NCBI GenBank assembly: GCA_965279085.1
Contig: OZ257149.1
Span: 4,464,001 to 4,528,000, forward strand
Source: UBA7672 sp965279085
GTDB lineage: Bacteria; Pseudomonadota; Alphaproteobacteria; Caulobacterales; Hyphomonadaceae
Reading direction: 5' to 3'
Length of the DNA: 64,000 bases
Shown: positions 43,172 through 51,903 of the stretch, piece after piece
Layout: every line of letters begins with the position of its first letter
Numbering within the stretch: the first letter of the stretch is position 1
Made by a program: the position numbers and the translations under genes
Notes under the pieces: generated by a model
What the model was told of the DNA's origin: nothing
Database searches by the model: none
Seen by the model: the letters and a program-made list of their open reading frames with translations, nothing else

Positions 43172-43726
43172 CTACAGCTGCTTCACTCGCACATTGCGAA
43201 ACCGTACGTCGCCTTCGCCCCACTGCAGTGCGATTGCGCCAGCGTTCACGATCGGCCCATCGCTATCGACGGTGGTGACGCCGTTGAAGATGACGGTGAG
43301 GCGCGGGCCTCTTGCGATGATCGTGATCGTGTTCCACTTCCCGGCCGCATCGACATGCGCGAGCGGCGGGGTGAAGAAACCTGGAACCGCACCTGTGCGC
43401 CCGCTCTGATCGGGCCGTTTGTCGTAGACGTTGATTTCATAGCAGGTGGTCGCGGCTATCTTCGCGTGATCGGCGCAGCGAATGAAGACGCCGCTGTTGT
43501 GTGGGTCGCCGACATAGACCTCGAGCTGCAGTTCGAAGTCGCGATAATCCTCTCGGGAAACGAGAAAGCCGATGCTCGTGCCGGAGGATGCTCGCGCTTC
43601 ACCGTCAACGAACGACCAGTTCGCTCCGCCCTGCGGCACGTATTCGTTGAGCGTTTGCGACGCGACGTTGGTGGCGCAGGCCGTTGTCGCGAGAGCCAGA
43701 GTCGCAACGCCTAATGTGCGGATCAT
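43172..43726 (-). CDS. DUF1080 (3-keto-disaccharide hydrolase type) domain lipoprotein
   Basis: A 184-residue lipoprotein (MIRTLGVATLALATTAC, Cys17) with a beta-jelly-roll DUF1080 domain: DFELQLEVYVGDPHNSGVFI, CYEINVYDK, GKWNTITIIARGPRLTVIFNG and WGEGDVRFRNVRVKQL at the end. The family is named after enzymes acting on 3-keto sugars, but many members only bind carbohydrates. It stands alone on the minus strand between DoxX and purD. Confidence 0.85.
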   Translation of the reverse strand: MIRTLGVATLALATTACATNVASQTLNEYVPQGGANWSFVDGEARASSGTSIGFLVSREDYRDFELQLEVYVGDPHNSGVFIRCADHAKIAATTCYEINVYDKRPDQSGRTGAVPGFFTPPLAHVDAAGKWNTITIIARGPRLTVIFNGVTTVDSDGPIVNAGAIALQWGEGDVRFRNVRVKQL

Positions 43727-43802
43727 CGTGCCCCCCTTGTCCCGGGTCTGACCTTATCGGCTGCCGATGGCAAGGTCCAAGCGATATCCGGGGAGCGGGA
43801 GG

Positions 43803-45089
43803 CTAGCTGCGGGCCAGAGCGCGCCACGCGATATCGCGTCTGCAGAAGCCGTCGGGCCAGTCGATCTTGTCGACGGCTTCGTAGGCGCGGGTGACGGCTT
43901 CTTTCAGTGTGGGGGCGGTGGCGGTGACGTTGAGGACGCGGCCGCCGTTGGCGATTATGTCGTCGCCTTTCGCCGCTGTGCCTGCGTGGAAGATGGTGAC
44001 GCCTTTGGTCTTGCCGGCTTCCTTCAGGTTGCCGATGACGCCGCCCTTCTTGGGTTCGCCCGGATAGCCCGCGCCGGCCATGACGACGGATACGGCGGGG
44101 TCGGAGAAGCGTTCGAGGCGGGCGCAGCCGGCGAGGCCGCCGGTGGCGCAGGCGAGGAATTGCGGGAGAGGATCGTCCTTGAGGCGGGCCATGATGACCT
44201 GGCACTCGGGGTCGCCGAAGCGGACATTGTATTCGACGACTCTCGGGCCGTGCTTTTCGTCGATCATCAGGCCGACGAAGAGGACGCCGCGATAGGGGCG
44301 GCCATCCTTTTTCATGCCGGCGATGGTGGGCGTCACGATCTCGTCCATCACGCGCTGCTGCATCGCGGCGTCGAGGATGGGGGCGGGCGAGTAGGCGCCC
44401 ATGCCGCCGGTGTTGGGGCCGGTATCGCCATCGCCGACGCGCTTGTGATCCTGTGCGCCTGCGAGCGCGACTGCGGTCTCGCCATCACAGAGGGCGAAGA
44501 AGCTGGCTTCCTCGCCGTGCATGAACTCCTCGATGACGAGGGAGGCGGAGGCTGCGCCGAACTTGCCACCTAGCATTGCGTCGATTTCGGCTTCGGCTTC
44601 GGCTTTCGTTTCAGGGATGACGACGCCCTTGCCGGCGGCGAGGCCGTCGGCCTTCAGCACGTAGGGCGGGCCGTCGAATGTTTCGAGATAGGCTTTGGCT
44701 TCGGCGGCTTGATCCGCGGTGAAGCGGCGATAGCGGGCAGTGGGGATGTTGTACTTCGCCATGAAGTCTTTCGAGAAGCCTTTCGAGCCTTCGAGCATGG
44801 CGGCGCGGGCGGAGGGGCCGAAGACGGGGATGTCGATGGCACGCAGCTTGTCAGCGAGACCCATCACAAGCGGGACTTCGGGGCCGACGATGACGAGGTT
44901 GGGGCGTTCGATGCGGGCGAGGTCGACGAGGCCCTCGATGTTGTCGGGGGCTACGGGGATGCACTCGGCTAGTTCGGCGATGCCGGGATTGCCGGGCGCG
45001 GCGATAATGCTGGTGACGCGCGGGCTCTGGTTGAGGCGCCAGGCGAGGGCGTGTTCCCGGCCTCCGGACCCGATAATGAGAATTTTCAT
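43803..45089 (-). CDS. purD: Phosphoribosylamine--glycine ligase (GARS)
   Basis: A 428-residue ATP-grasp ligase for the second step of purine synthesis. The N-terminal MKILIIGSGGREHALAW and later GPEVPLVMGLADKLR, GLAAGKGVVIPET (ATP-binding), GPNTGGMGAYSPAP and EYNVRFGDPECQVIM are the family signatures. ATG at 45089 on the minus strand follows GGGAAAT. It has no purine genes next to it, so it is probably a single-gene unit. Confidence 0.97.
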   Translation of the reverse strand: MKILIIGSGGREHALAWRLNQSPRVTSIIAAPGNPGIAELAECIPVAPDNIEGLVDLARIERPNLVIVGPEVPLVMGLADKLRAIDIPVFGPSARAAMLEGSKGFSKDFMAKYNIPTARYRRFTADQAAEAKAYLETFDGPPYVLKADGLAAGKGVVIPETKAEAEAEIDAMLGGKFGAASASLVIEEFMHGEEASFFALCDGETAVALAGAQDHKRVGDGDTGPNTGGMGAYSPAPILDAAMQQRVMDEIVTPTIAGMKKDGRPYRGVLFVGLMIDEKHGPRVVEYNVRFGDPECQVIMARLKDDPLPQFLACATGGLAGCARLERFSDPAVSVVMAGAGYPGEPKKGGVIGNLKEAGKTKGVTIFHAGTAAKGDDIIANGGRVLNVTATAPTLKEAVTRAYEAVDKIDWPDGFCRRDIAWRALARS

Positions 45090-45173
45090 GGAAATTTCCC
45101 GGCGGGCCTGATCCAAGGATTATGCTGTCCGCCGGATTAGTACTGGCGGGCAGGGAAAGACAAGGTTCGTCTC

Positions 45174-45602
45174 GTGGGCGGAATTGGCGGCTTTTCGCGC
45201 GACAGCGATCTCACCGGGCTCTGGTCCGGGGAGTACTGGTGCCATGACGGCTCCGGCAAGCCGGTGCCGTTCTCGGCGCATCTGGTCGATTCCCTGGGGA
45301 CGATCACCGGCACGACGCTAGAGCCGAACACCTTCGCGCATCCGGGGCTGATCGAGCTTTCGGCGGACATCAACGGTACCCGAGGCGAGCTTTCGGTGCG
45401 TTTCACCAAGCTCTATCATCCTGCCCCGGGTTGCCATCGGGACCCGCTCTTCTACTCGGGCACGGTCGATCCGAACTTCACGATGATCGATGGCGAGTGG
45501 ACCAATACGCAGATCACCGGCCGCTTTGTGCTGGTGCGCGTGTCACGCGGGGCGCAGGCGGCCGAGGTGAAGCGCGAAGTGGCGCTGGAGCTTAAGCGGT
45601 AG
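45174..45602 (+). CDS. Hypothetical protein, beta-rich
   Basis: A 142-residue protein starting with GTG at 45174. Composition suggests a small beta-barrel: alternating polar and apolar strands such as GLWSGEYWCHDGSGKPVPFS, GELSVRFTKLYHP and QITGRFVLVRVSRG. There is no signal peptide or membrane helix. No family is recognised. It is divergent from purD (start-to-start gap of about 85 bases). Confidence 0.6.
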   Translation: MGGIGGFSRDSDLTGLWSGEYWCHDGSGKPVPFSAHLVDSLGTITGTTLEPNTFAHPGLIELSADINGTRGELSVRFTKLYHPAPGCHRDPLFYSGTVDPNFTMIDGEWTNTQITGRFVLVRVSRGAQAAEVKREVALELKR

Positions 45603-45688
45603 GCTCAATGCCGCGCCAGGCGCCATAGGATGTTGAACGTCCCGCCCGGTTGGGCAAGGATGCGCCGGGCCGAATCCGGGAGGGAATC

Positions 45689-46141
45689 TTGAAATCGCTC
45701 GTTACCGCGGCGCTTGCCGCAGGCACGCTTTTGGCATTTCCGCTGAGCGCCGCCGCCGATCCGCTGAACCATGAACAGCTCACGACGTTGATCAAGGGCA
45801 TGGGCTATGAGGCGAAGGAGATCGGCAAGACGACGCCGAAACTGGAAATCACGCTGACGACGCCGCAGTTCAACGTTCCGGCTGGCCTCGAGATCACGCC
45901 GAGCGGCCGCTTCATCTGGATCACGGCCAACCTTGGCGCGTCCAAGCTTGATGGCGACAAGGCGCTGCAGCTGCTCAAGCGTTCGAAGGAATGGCAGCCG
46001 ACCCAGTACTGGATCACGGAGAGCAATACGCTGACCGTGGGCATCGCCCTCAACAACATCGACATCAAGCCGGACATCATGAAGTTCGCGCTTGAGAAGC
46101 TCGGCACGGATGTCGGCAAGTCTGCGGACCTCTGGCAGTAG
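45689..46141 (+). CDS. Exported protein, YbjN-like fold suspected
   Basis: A 150-residue protein. TTG at 45689 after GGGAGGGA gives a signal peptide (KSLVTAALAAGTLLAFPLSAAA, cleavage before DPL). The mature part has a helix-strand pattern (NHEQLTTLIKGMGYEAKEI, LEITLTTPQFNVPAGLEITP, GRFIWITANLG, and a C-terminal helix) that recalls YbjN / type III chaperone-like domains. The resemblance is weak, so treat it as unassigned. Confidence 0.62.
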   Translation: MKSLVTAALAAGTLLAFPLSAAADPLNHEQLTTLIKGMGYEAKEIGKTTPKLEITLTTPQFNVPAGLEITPSGRFIWITANLGASKLDGDKALQLLKRSKEWQPTQYWITESNTLTVGIALNNIDIKPDIMKFALEKLGTDVGKSADLWQ

Positions 46142-46245
46142 TCAGGGCAATTGGGATTGCGGCGCAGCAGCCTTCCGGGCGCGAAATGATGCTGGCGACC
46201 TGACGCCGGTTCTGCGAAGCTCCCATCCGACGAGGGGGAGCTGAC

Positions 46246-46743
46246 ATGCACACGCTTGCGGTGCTGCTGATACGCCTCATGGGCGTGTTGTATCTGGTTT
46301 CGTGGCTCGTGGCCGTGCCGAGTATCCTGGCCGATCTGCGGTATACCAATGCCAATGTGGTGCCGCTGCCGAATGCATGGTGGCTGGCCGTCTATCCGCC
46401 GATCATCTCGCTGATGGTGGTCTTGCTCGCGCCGCAGGCTGCCGGATTGATGGTTCCAAAAGCAAAGGCGGATGCCCCGGCGGACGAGGGACTTACTCAA
46501 CGCGGGCTGATGCAAGTCGGCACTGCGCTTATCGGGATCTTCGTCCTTGGGACCAACGTGCATACCCTGGTCGGGATGGTGCTGCTGGGCGCGTTCGATG
46601 GTGCGGAGCTCTTCACGCCCTTCATGTGGCAGACGGTGATGCCTCCAGCGATCGGCATTCTGATCATCCTGCTCGCGCGTTTCGCGCCCAGGCTTCTGGA
46701 GCGAGGCGGTCCGGCCAGGCGTCCGGACCCGGGCTCGGACTAG
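46246..46743 (+). CDS. Hypothetical integral membrane protein
   Basis: A 165-residue protein with about four hydrophobic helices (IRLMGVLYLVSWLVAVPSIL; VYPPIISLMVVLLAPQAAGL; ALIGIFVLGTNVHTLVGMVL; TVMPPAIGILIILLARF). The helices are separated by a charged loop (PKAKADAPADEGLTQRG). ATG at 46246 follows CGAGGGGGAG. No family is recognised. It is placed 56 bases before xseA. Confidence 0.65.
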   Translation: MHTLAVLLIRLMGVLYLVSWLVAVPSILADLRYTNANVVPLPNAWWLAVYPPIISLMVVLLAPQAAGLMVPKAKADAPADEGLTQRGLMQVGTALIGIFVLGTNVHTLVGMVLLGAFDGAELFTPFMWQTVMPPAIGILIILLARFAPRLLERGGPARRPDPGSD

Positions 46744-46798
46744 ACCTGATGCTTTGCTTTCGGTTGGGAATGCCGCTGGCGGCGTTATAGTGCTGCCC

Positions 46799-48289
46799 AT
46801 GGATGAGCTTTCCGAATCGCAAACCCCGCCGCCGCATGGCGACAACATGCCGGAGCAGACGGTCTCCGAGCTGGCGAATGCGCTCAAGAAGACGGTCGAG
46901 GACAATTACGCCTTCGTGCGCGTGCGGGGGGAGCTGGGGCGCGTCGTGCTGGCGAAGTCCGGGCACCTGTACTTCGACATCAAGGATGAAGGCGCGACGC
47001 TCAACACCATCATGTGGAAGGGCAATGCCTCGCGGTTGCCGTTCAAGCCCGAGGAAGGCCTGGAGGTGGTGGCCGAGGGGAAACTGTCGACTTATCCGGG
47101 TCGGTCCAACTACCAGCTGATCGCGGACAAGATGCGGCCGGCGGGGCTCGGCGCGCTGATGCAGCTGCTGGAGGAGCGGAAGAAGAAGCTTGCGGCCGAG
47201 GGGCTGTTCGACGCGGAACGGAAGAAGCCGATTCCGTTCCTGCCGGCTGTGATCGGCGTGGTGACGTCGCCGACGGGGGCGGTGATCCGCGATATCCTGC
47301 ATCGCGTGCGGGATCGCTTTCCGTGCCACGTGCTGATCTGGCCTGCGCTGGTGCAGGGCGAGCGCGCGGCCGCGGAAGTCGAGGCGGGGATACGCGGGTT
47401 CAATGCACTGAAGCCCGGCGGGGCGATACCACGGCCGGATGTGATCATCGTGGCGCGGGGTGGCGGGTCGATCGAAGACCTGTGGCCGTTCAACGAGGAG
47501 CGCGTGGTGCGCGCAGTGGCGGACTCGGTGATCCCGCTGATCTCGGCGGTGGGGCACGAGACGGACACGACGCTGATCGACTTTGCATCCGACAGGCGCG
47601 CGCCGACGCCGACCGGCGCGGCGGAGATGGCGCTGCCGGTGCGGAGCGAGTTGATCCAGCAGGTGCAGACGCTGGGCGGACGGCTGACACGTCGGCTGAC
47701 GGGGACGGTTGAGAAACGGAAGCTGGAATTGCGCTCGGCGAGCGGGCGGATGCCGAAGCTGGATGCGCTGCTGCAAGGGCCGCGGCAAAGGCTGGACATG
47801 GCGGCGCAGCGGTTTGGCGGGTCGCTGTCGCGGATGGTGGCGCGCAAGCGGGCGCGGTTCGACCAGGCGGGCGGCGGATTGCGTCCGGCGGCGTTGCGGC
47901 GGGAGATCACGGGCAAGCGCGCCGAGGTGGAGAGGCAGGCGGCGCGGCTGCGTCCTGCTGTCGATCGGCGGTTGAAGCGGTTGGCGGATGCGCTGCGAGA
48001 GCAGACGCGTGTGCTGGATTCCGTCTCGTACGAGCGTGTGCTGGCGCGGGGCTTTGCGCTGGTGACAAAGGGCGATGGCGGCTTGGTGCGGTCCGCCGGG
48101 GCGGTGGCGGATGGCGATGCGCTGCGGTTGAAGTTTGCAGATGGGGAGGTTGGGGTAACGGCGGGATCGGGATCCGGCGGGCCCAAGGTGCCGCCTTCTG
48201 CGCCGACCGCTTCGCCGGCATCCGGTGATACACAGAGACCGCGCATCCGGCGGCGGACAACGGGTGGCGATCAGGGCAGCCTGTTCTGA
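46799..48289 (+). CDS. xseA: Exodeoxyribonuclease VII large subunit
   Basis: A 496-residue XseA. The N-terminal OB fold (TVSELANALKKTVEDNYAFV; SGHLYFDIKDEGATLN) is followed by the catalytic domain (VVTSPTGAVIRDILHRV; PDVIIVARGGGSIEDLWPFN; ISAVGHETDTTLIDFASDRR) and a long Arg-rich coiled-coil C-terminal region. With XseB it degrades single-stranded DNA into oligonucleotides. ATG at 46799 gives MDELSESQTPPPHGDN; in-frame codons from 46754 are an alternative. The xseB gene is not next to it. Confidence 0.95.
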   Translation: MDELSESQTPPPHGDNMPEQTVSELANALKKTVEDNYAFVRVRGELGRVVLAKSGHLYFDIKDEGATLNTIMWKGNASRLPFKPEEGLEVVAEGKLSTYPGRSNYQLIADKMRPAGLGALMQLLEERKKKLAAEGLFDAERKKPIPFLPAVIGVVTSPTGAVIRDILHRVRDRFPCHVLIWPALVQGERAAAEVEAGIRGFNALKPGGAIPRPDVIIVARGGGSIEDLWPFNEERVVRAVADSVIPLISAVGHETDTTLIDFASDRRAPTPTGAAEMALPVRSELIQQVQTLGGRLTRRLTGTVEKRKLELRSASGRMPKLDALLQGPRQRLDMAAQRFGGSLSRMVARKRARFDQAGGGLRPAALRREITGKRAEVERQAARLRPAVDRRLKRLADALREQTRVLDSVSYERVLARGFALVTKGDGGLVRSAGAVADGDALRLKFADGEVGVTAGSGSGGPKVPPSAPTASPASGDTQRPRIRRRTTGGDQGSLF

Positions 48290-48312
48290 CCGGAACATTG
48301 GGGAGGGATCGC

Positions 48313-49845
48313 ATGCGGCACTGGTTCGTATCGCTAGCATTGCTGGCGGGAGCATGCGGCAGCGTGCAGGCGCCGCCGCAGGGGACGGACGCGGACACCG
48401 CGGCGTGGTGGACGATCACGGGCGATCTTTCCGGCGACGACATGGAGGGGCGAGACACAGGCTCGGCCGGGTATGACAGGGCGGCACAGTATGTGGAGGA
48501 GCGCTTCAAGGCGGCGGAGCTGCAGCCTGCCGGCGAGAATGGCGGGTGGCGGCAGACGCTGCCGCTGCAGGAAGTACGGGTGGAGAAGGAAGGGACGTCG
48601 TTCGCAGTCGTGCGTGGCGATGGCGCGCGGACGGAACTCCGCTTCCTGCACGAGATCACGGTGCGGCCGACATGGTCGCTGCGAAGCGAGGTGGATGCGC
48701 CGCTGGCGTTCCGTGGCTATTGCGGCGCGAACGAGATCGGGAATGTGAAGGGCAAGGTCGTCGTGTGCTTTGGGGCGCGGCGGGCGGGCATGACGACCGG
48801 CGGGCAGCGGCTGGAGAATGCGGCGAAGGCTGGGGCGGTTGGGATTATCAATGTCGATGATCCGGGGTTCACAATCGAGCCTTCGCGGTGGCCGGAGGCG
48901 TATGCGCGCTCGGTCTCGTTCCGTGGGCCGTCGCAGGCTCCCTATCCCGAGATGGCCGTGATGCGGCTGGGCGCGGACGCATTCGCCAAGGTGATCGCGG
49001 GATCGGGGCAGGATGCGGCGGCGATCCTGAACGCGGGAGCGGCTTCGCAGGCGCTGCCATCGTTCGACATTCCGGCGGTGATGAAGGCGACGTTCGCGCA
49101 ATCGCAGAGGCAGTTGCAGTCGGACAACGTGCTGGCGTTGTTGCCGGGAACGGATCCGGCGCTGAAGGACGAGATCGTGCTCGTGTCGGCGCATCTCGAT
49201 GGCTACGGCTATGGTGAGCCGGTGAATGGGGATGCTCTGTACAACGGTGCGTTCGATGACGCCGCCTATGTCGCGACGCTGATCCGGCTGGCGGAACAGC
49301 GGGCGGGCAAGGGTTTCCGGCGGAGTGTTCTTTTCGCGGTCTATACGGGCGAGGAGAAGGGACTGCTGGGGTCGAACTGGTATTCGACGCATCTGACCGT
49401 GCCGAAGCAGAAGCTGGCGGCGGTGGTCAATCTCGATCAGTTGCGGCCGCTGTTCCCGCTCAAGATCCTGACCATGCATGCGATCGATGACACGACGTTG
49501 GCGGGCAATGTGAAACGCGTGGCGGCGGGGATGGGGATCGACATAAGGCCGGATCTCGAGCCGGAGCGGAATCTCAACCAGCGGACGGATCACTTCCCGT
49601 TCCTGCGTATGGGCGTGCCGGCGACGAATTTCGTGTTCGGCTTCGATCCCGATACGGATGCCGAGAAGCGGTATCGGGAATGGTATCAGGTCCGCTATCA
49701 CCGGCCGCAGGATGACATGAGCCAGCCACTCGATTGGGGCGCGGCGCGCGACATGAACACGTTCTTCTACCGGCTGGTGGAGGATGTCGCGCAGGACGAC
49801 AAGCGCCCGGCGTTCGTGGCGGGAAGCCCGTGGGCGCCGAAATAG
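48313..49845 (+). CDS. M28-family metallopeptidase with PA insert, predicted lipoprotein
   Basis: A 510-residue lipoprotein (MRHWFVSLALLAGAC, lipobox LAGAC, Cys15). A PA domain lies at about residues 110-250, then M28 catalysis: zinc ligands His in VSAHLDGYG, Asp in NGAFDDAAYV, Glu pair in TGEEKGLLGS, Asp in VNLDQ, and His in YHRPQDD. It should act on peptides outside the cytoplasm. ATG at 48313 after GGGAGGGATC is preferred over TTG at 48298. It is larger than the 322-residue M28 lipoprotein at 11724, so two exported M28 enzymes are present. Confidence 0.87.
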   Translation: MRHWFVSLALLAGACGSVQAPPQGTDADTAAWWTITGDLSGDDMEGRDTGSAGYDRAAQYVEERFKAAELQPAGENGGWRQTLPLQEVRVEKEGTSFAVVRGDGARTELRFLHEITVRPTWSLRSEVDAPLAFRGYCGANEIGNVKGKVVVCFGARRAGMTTGGQRLENAAKAGAVGIINVDDPGFTIEPSRWPEAYARSVSFRGPSQAPYPEMAVMRLGADAFAKVIAGSGQDAAAILNAGAASQALPSFDIPAVMKATFAQSQRQLQSDNVLALLPGTDPALKDEIVLVSAHLDGYGYGEPVNGDALYNGAFDDAAYVATLIRLAEQRAGKGFRRSVLFAVYTGEEKGLLGSNWYSTHLTVPKQKLAAVVNLDQLRPLFPLKILTMHAIDDTTLAGNVKRVAAGMGIDIRPDLEPERNLNQRTDHFPFLRMGVPATNFVFGFDPDTDAEKRYREWYQVRYHRPQDDMSQPLDWGAARDMNTFFYRLVEDVAQDDKRPAFVAGSPWAPK

Positions 49846-49889
49846 CGCCGGGTAGGGAAATTCTGTCGGCCTTCGGCTAGTGTCGGGGA

Positions 49890-50507
49890 ATGACACGGGG
49901 ACGTCCTCCGCATGACGACATCCTAACGCCGGCCGAATGGCGGGTCGTGGAGGCGGTACGTCATGGGCTGACCAATCCCGACATCGCGCGGCGGCTGGGC
50001 GTGAGCCTGGACGCGGTGAAGTACCATGTCGCGAATGCGCTGCAGAAGCTGGGCTTTGCGGGCCGGGCGGAGCTGCGGCTTTGGGATGGCGTTCGGCGCG
50101 ACAGCAACCTGGCGAGAATGGAGACGCAGATGGATGCGCAACTGACGATGGGCGCGATCGGGCAGATCGCGCGCAGCGTGAGCGATGTGGAGGCGGCGCG
50201 GCGCTGGTATGGCGAGACGCTGGGGCTGCAGCATCTCTACTCGTTCGGCAATCTGGCGTTCTTAGATTGCGGGGGCGTGCGGCTGTTCCTGTCGGAAGGC
50301 GATGGCGGTCCGGCGGAGTCGATCCTGTATTTCCGCGTGCCGGATGTGCGGGCGGCACATGCGCAGCTATCGGCGAAGGGCGTGGAGTTCACGCACGCGC
50401 CACACATGATCCATCGCCATGCGGATGGCACGGAGGAATGGATGGCGTTCTTCAAGGACAATGAAGGACGGCCGCTTGCCGTGATGGCGCAGGCGAAGCC
50501 AGTCTAG
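49890..50507 (+). CDS. Fusion of LuxR-type HTH and glyoxalase/VOC domain
   Basis: A 205-residue protein. Residues 10-70 form a GerE/LuxR helix-turn-helix (ILTPAEWRVVEAVRHGLTNP, ARRLGVSLDAVKYHVANALQ, KLGF). Residues 85-203 form a VOC domain (GAIGQIARSVSDVEAARRWY, GETLGLQHLYSFGNLAFLDC, AHAQLSAKGVEF, EWMAFFKDNEGRPLAVM). The VOC part has the fold's GETLGL and F-KD-EGRPLA landmarks, so it may sense or bind a small molecule or metal. No response-regulator receiver or PAS domain is present. It is followed by a convergent gene whose stop lies 13 bases on. Confidence 0.8.
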   Translation: MTRGRPPHDDILTPAEWRVVEAVRHGLTNPDIARRLGVSLDAVKYHVANALQKLGFAGRAELRLWDGVRRDSNLARMETQMDAQLTMGAIGQIARSVSDVEAARRWYGETLGLQHLYSFGNLAFLDCGGVRLFLSEGDGGPAESILYFRVPDVRAAHAQLSAKGVEFTHAPHMIHRHADGTEEWMAFFKDNEGRPLAVMAQAKPV

Positions 50508-50530
50508 TTCTTCGAAAGGCTAGTTCTTCG
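50504..50530 (+). repeat. 11-bp direct repeat carrying two opposed stop codons
   Basis: CTAGTTCTTCG occurs at 50504-50514 and 50520-50530. The first copy contains the plus-strand stop of the HTH-VOC gene, and the second contains the minus-strand stop of the phosphatase gene. Confidence 0.7.
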
Positions 50531-51092
50531 GCGGCGTCGGCGAGCGGCCGAGCATGGCTTCCATCGGCGTGGAGGTTGCGTTTGGCGGCTTGTAGCCGTT
50601 GAGGTTCATTGCTTCACCGGCTTTCACGGCGTCATCCCACGACATGCCTTTTTCCTTCACGAGGTAGGACGCCCACATGTGGCTGGCGCGCCAGGCGACG
50701 GTGCAGTGGAGCAGTACCTTGCCGTCGGCGGCTTTCATGGCGGCGGCCATCTTGTCCAACGCTTCGGGCGTGTAGGGCGTGTCTGGTCCGCCGAGCGGGA
50801 TGTGGACGTAGGTGATGCCGAGTTCCTTCGCGAGCGCGGCTTCGTCGTAGGGAACCTGCTTGCGGTTATCCATCTCCTGCTGCGTGCGGAGATTGATGAC
50901 CGTATTCACGCCCTGCGCGGCGAGGGCGCGGAGGGCGGCTTCGCTCGGCTGGCCGGAAACGTAGGCGGGGCCGACATCGGCGACCATGCCCTGGAAGCCG
51001 GGTGTGTCGAGCTTCTGCGGGAACTGGACGGCGGTCTGCGCGAAGGCGGGGGCGGACAGGAAAAGGGCGGCGGCGAGCAGGGCGAAGCGCAT
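50520..51092 (-). CDS. Exported DUF442-like cysteine phosphatase
   Basis: A 190-residue protein with a signal peptide (MRFALLAAALFLSAPAFA, cleavage before QTA). The body has GPAYVSGQPSEAALRALAAQ, GVNTVINLRTQQEMDN and the phosphate-binding loop HCTVAWRAS. The loop is C-x4-R, as in DUF442 / beta-lactamase-hydrolase-like phosphatases and rhodanese-type loops, not the C-x5-R of classical tyrosine phosphatases. The substrate is unknown. ATG at 51092 on the minus strand sets the signal start; the frame runs further upstream but is not plausible there. Confidence 0.8.
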   Translation of the reverse strand: MRFALLAAALFLSAPAFAQTAVQFPQKLDTPGFQGMVADVGPAYVSGQPSEAALRALAAQGVNTVINLRTQQEMDNRKQVPYDEAALAKELGITYVHIPLGGPDTPYTPEALDKMAAAMKAADGKVLLHCTVAWRASHMWASYLVKEKGMSWDDAVKAGEAMNLNGYKPPNATSTPMEAMLGRSPTPPKN

Positions 51093-51175
51093 GGAATCCT
51101 CCGGTGTTGGGCGGAATGGACCTTGGCCCGAGGGCGTTGGCAAGCCGGTTGAAGCGGTTGTGAGGGTGGTTGACG

Positions 51176-51736
51176 CTACGCCCGGCCGCCGGTGACCTGA
51201 AGCTTGTCCGGCGAGACGCCGATCCGGGCGAGGGCGCGGCTCCATTTGGTGTCGAGCGAGGGGTCGAAGACGAGCGCCACGTCGGGCTCGCCGATCAGCC
51301 AGACGTTTTCTGTCAGTTCGGCCTCGAGCTGGCCGGCGCCCCAGCCGGAATATCCAAGGGCGAGAACGAACTTTTCGGGCGGGGTGTCGGACGTCATTGC
51401 ATGCAGAACGTCGCGCGTGGCGGTGAGGCAGACGCCTTCGCAGATGCTGAGCGTGGCGCCGTCGCTGTCATAGTCTTCCGAATGGAGCACGAAGCCGCGC
51501 TCCTGGCTGACGGGGCCGCCGATCAGGATATGGACATCTTCGGGTGCGCCGTCGCCGTCGACGCCAAGCTGGTCCAGTAGTTCGGACAGATTGTCTTCAT
51601 CGCTCGCCTTGTTGAGCACGATGCCCATCGCGTGCTCCTCGTTGTGCGTGCACACGAGAATGACCGCCCGGCTGAAGCGGGGATCCTCGATCGCGGGGGA
51701 CGCGATCAGCAGCTTGCCGGCGAAAGACCCTTTCAC
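51176..51736 (-). CDS. YqgE/AlgH family protein
   Basis: A 186-residue protein starting with GTG at 51736 (MKGSFAGKLLIASPAIED) after AAGAGG. The family landmarks are present: RAVILVCTHNEEHAMGIVLN, LIGGPVSQERGFVLHS, VLALGYSGWGAGQLEAEL and NVWLIGEPDVALVFD. YqgE/AlgH proteins are widespread and of unsettled function, linked to alginate regulation in Pseudomonas. It is upstream of the phosphatase gene on the same strand, 83 bases away. Confidence 0.92.
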   Translation of the reverse strand: MKGSFAGKLLIASPAIEDPRFSRAVILVCTHNEEHAMGIVLNKASDEDNLSELLDQLGVDGDGAPEDVHILIGGPVSQERGFVLHSEDYDSDGATLSICEGVCLTATRDVLHAMTSDTPPEKFVLALGYSGWGAGQLEAELTENVWLIGEPDVALVFDPSLDTKWSRALARIGVSPDKLQVTGGRA

Positions 51737-51903
51737 GAAAACCTCTTGCGGTGGGTCAGAGCGGGCATGCTGGGCTTTCGTCGCGGGCAAGGCAAGCGGG
51801 GGCTAGCCACGAAAAAAGGCAATGAATGAAAGAGATTCGCCATGACGCCGGTTTGCGACTAGATCGTTGGCGGTTCATTTGATCCTGTTTGAGGAGACGG
51901 TCC

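Noticed and set aside
48334..50358. Antisense frame of 674 codons across the M28 and HTH-VOC genes
   Set aside because: The product is Arg/Pro/His-rich without a domain, and the sense genes have clear catalytic motifs.
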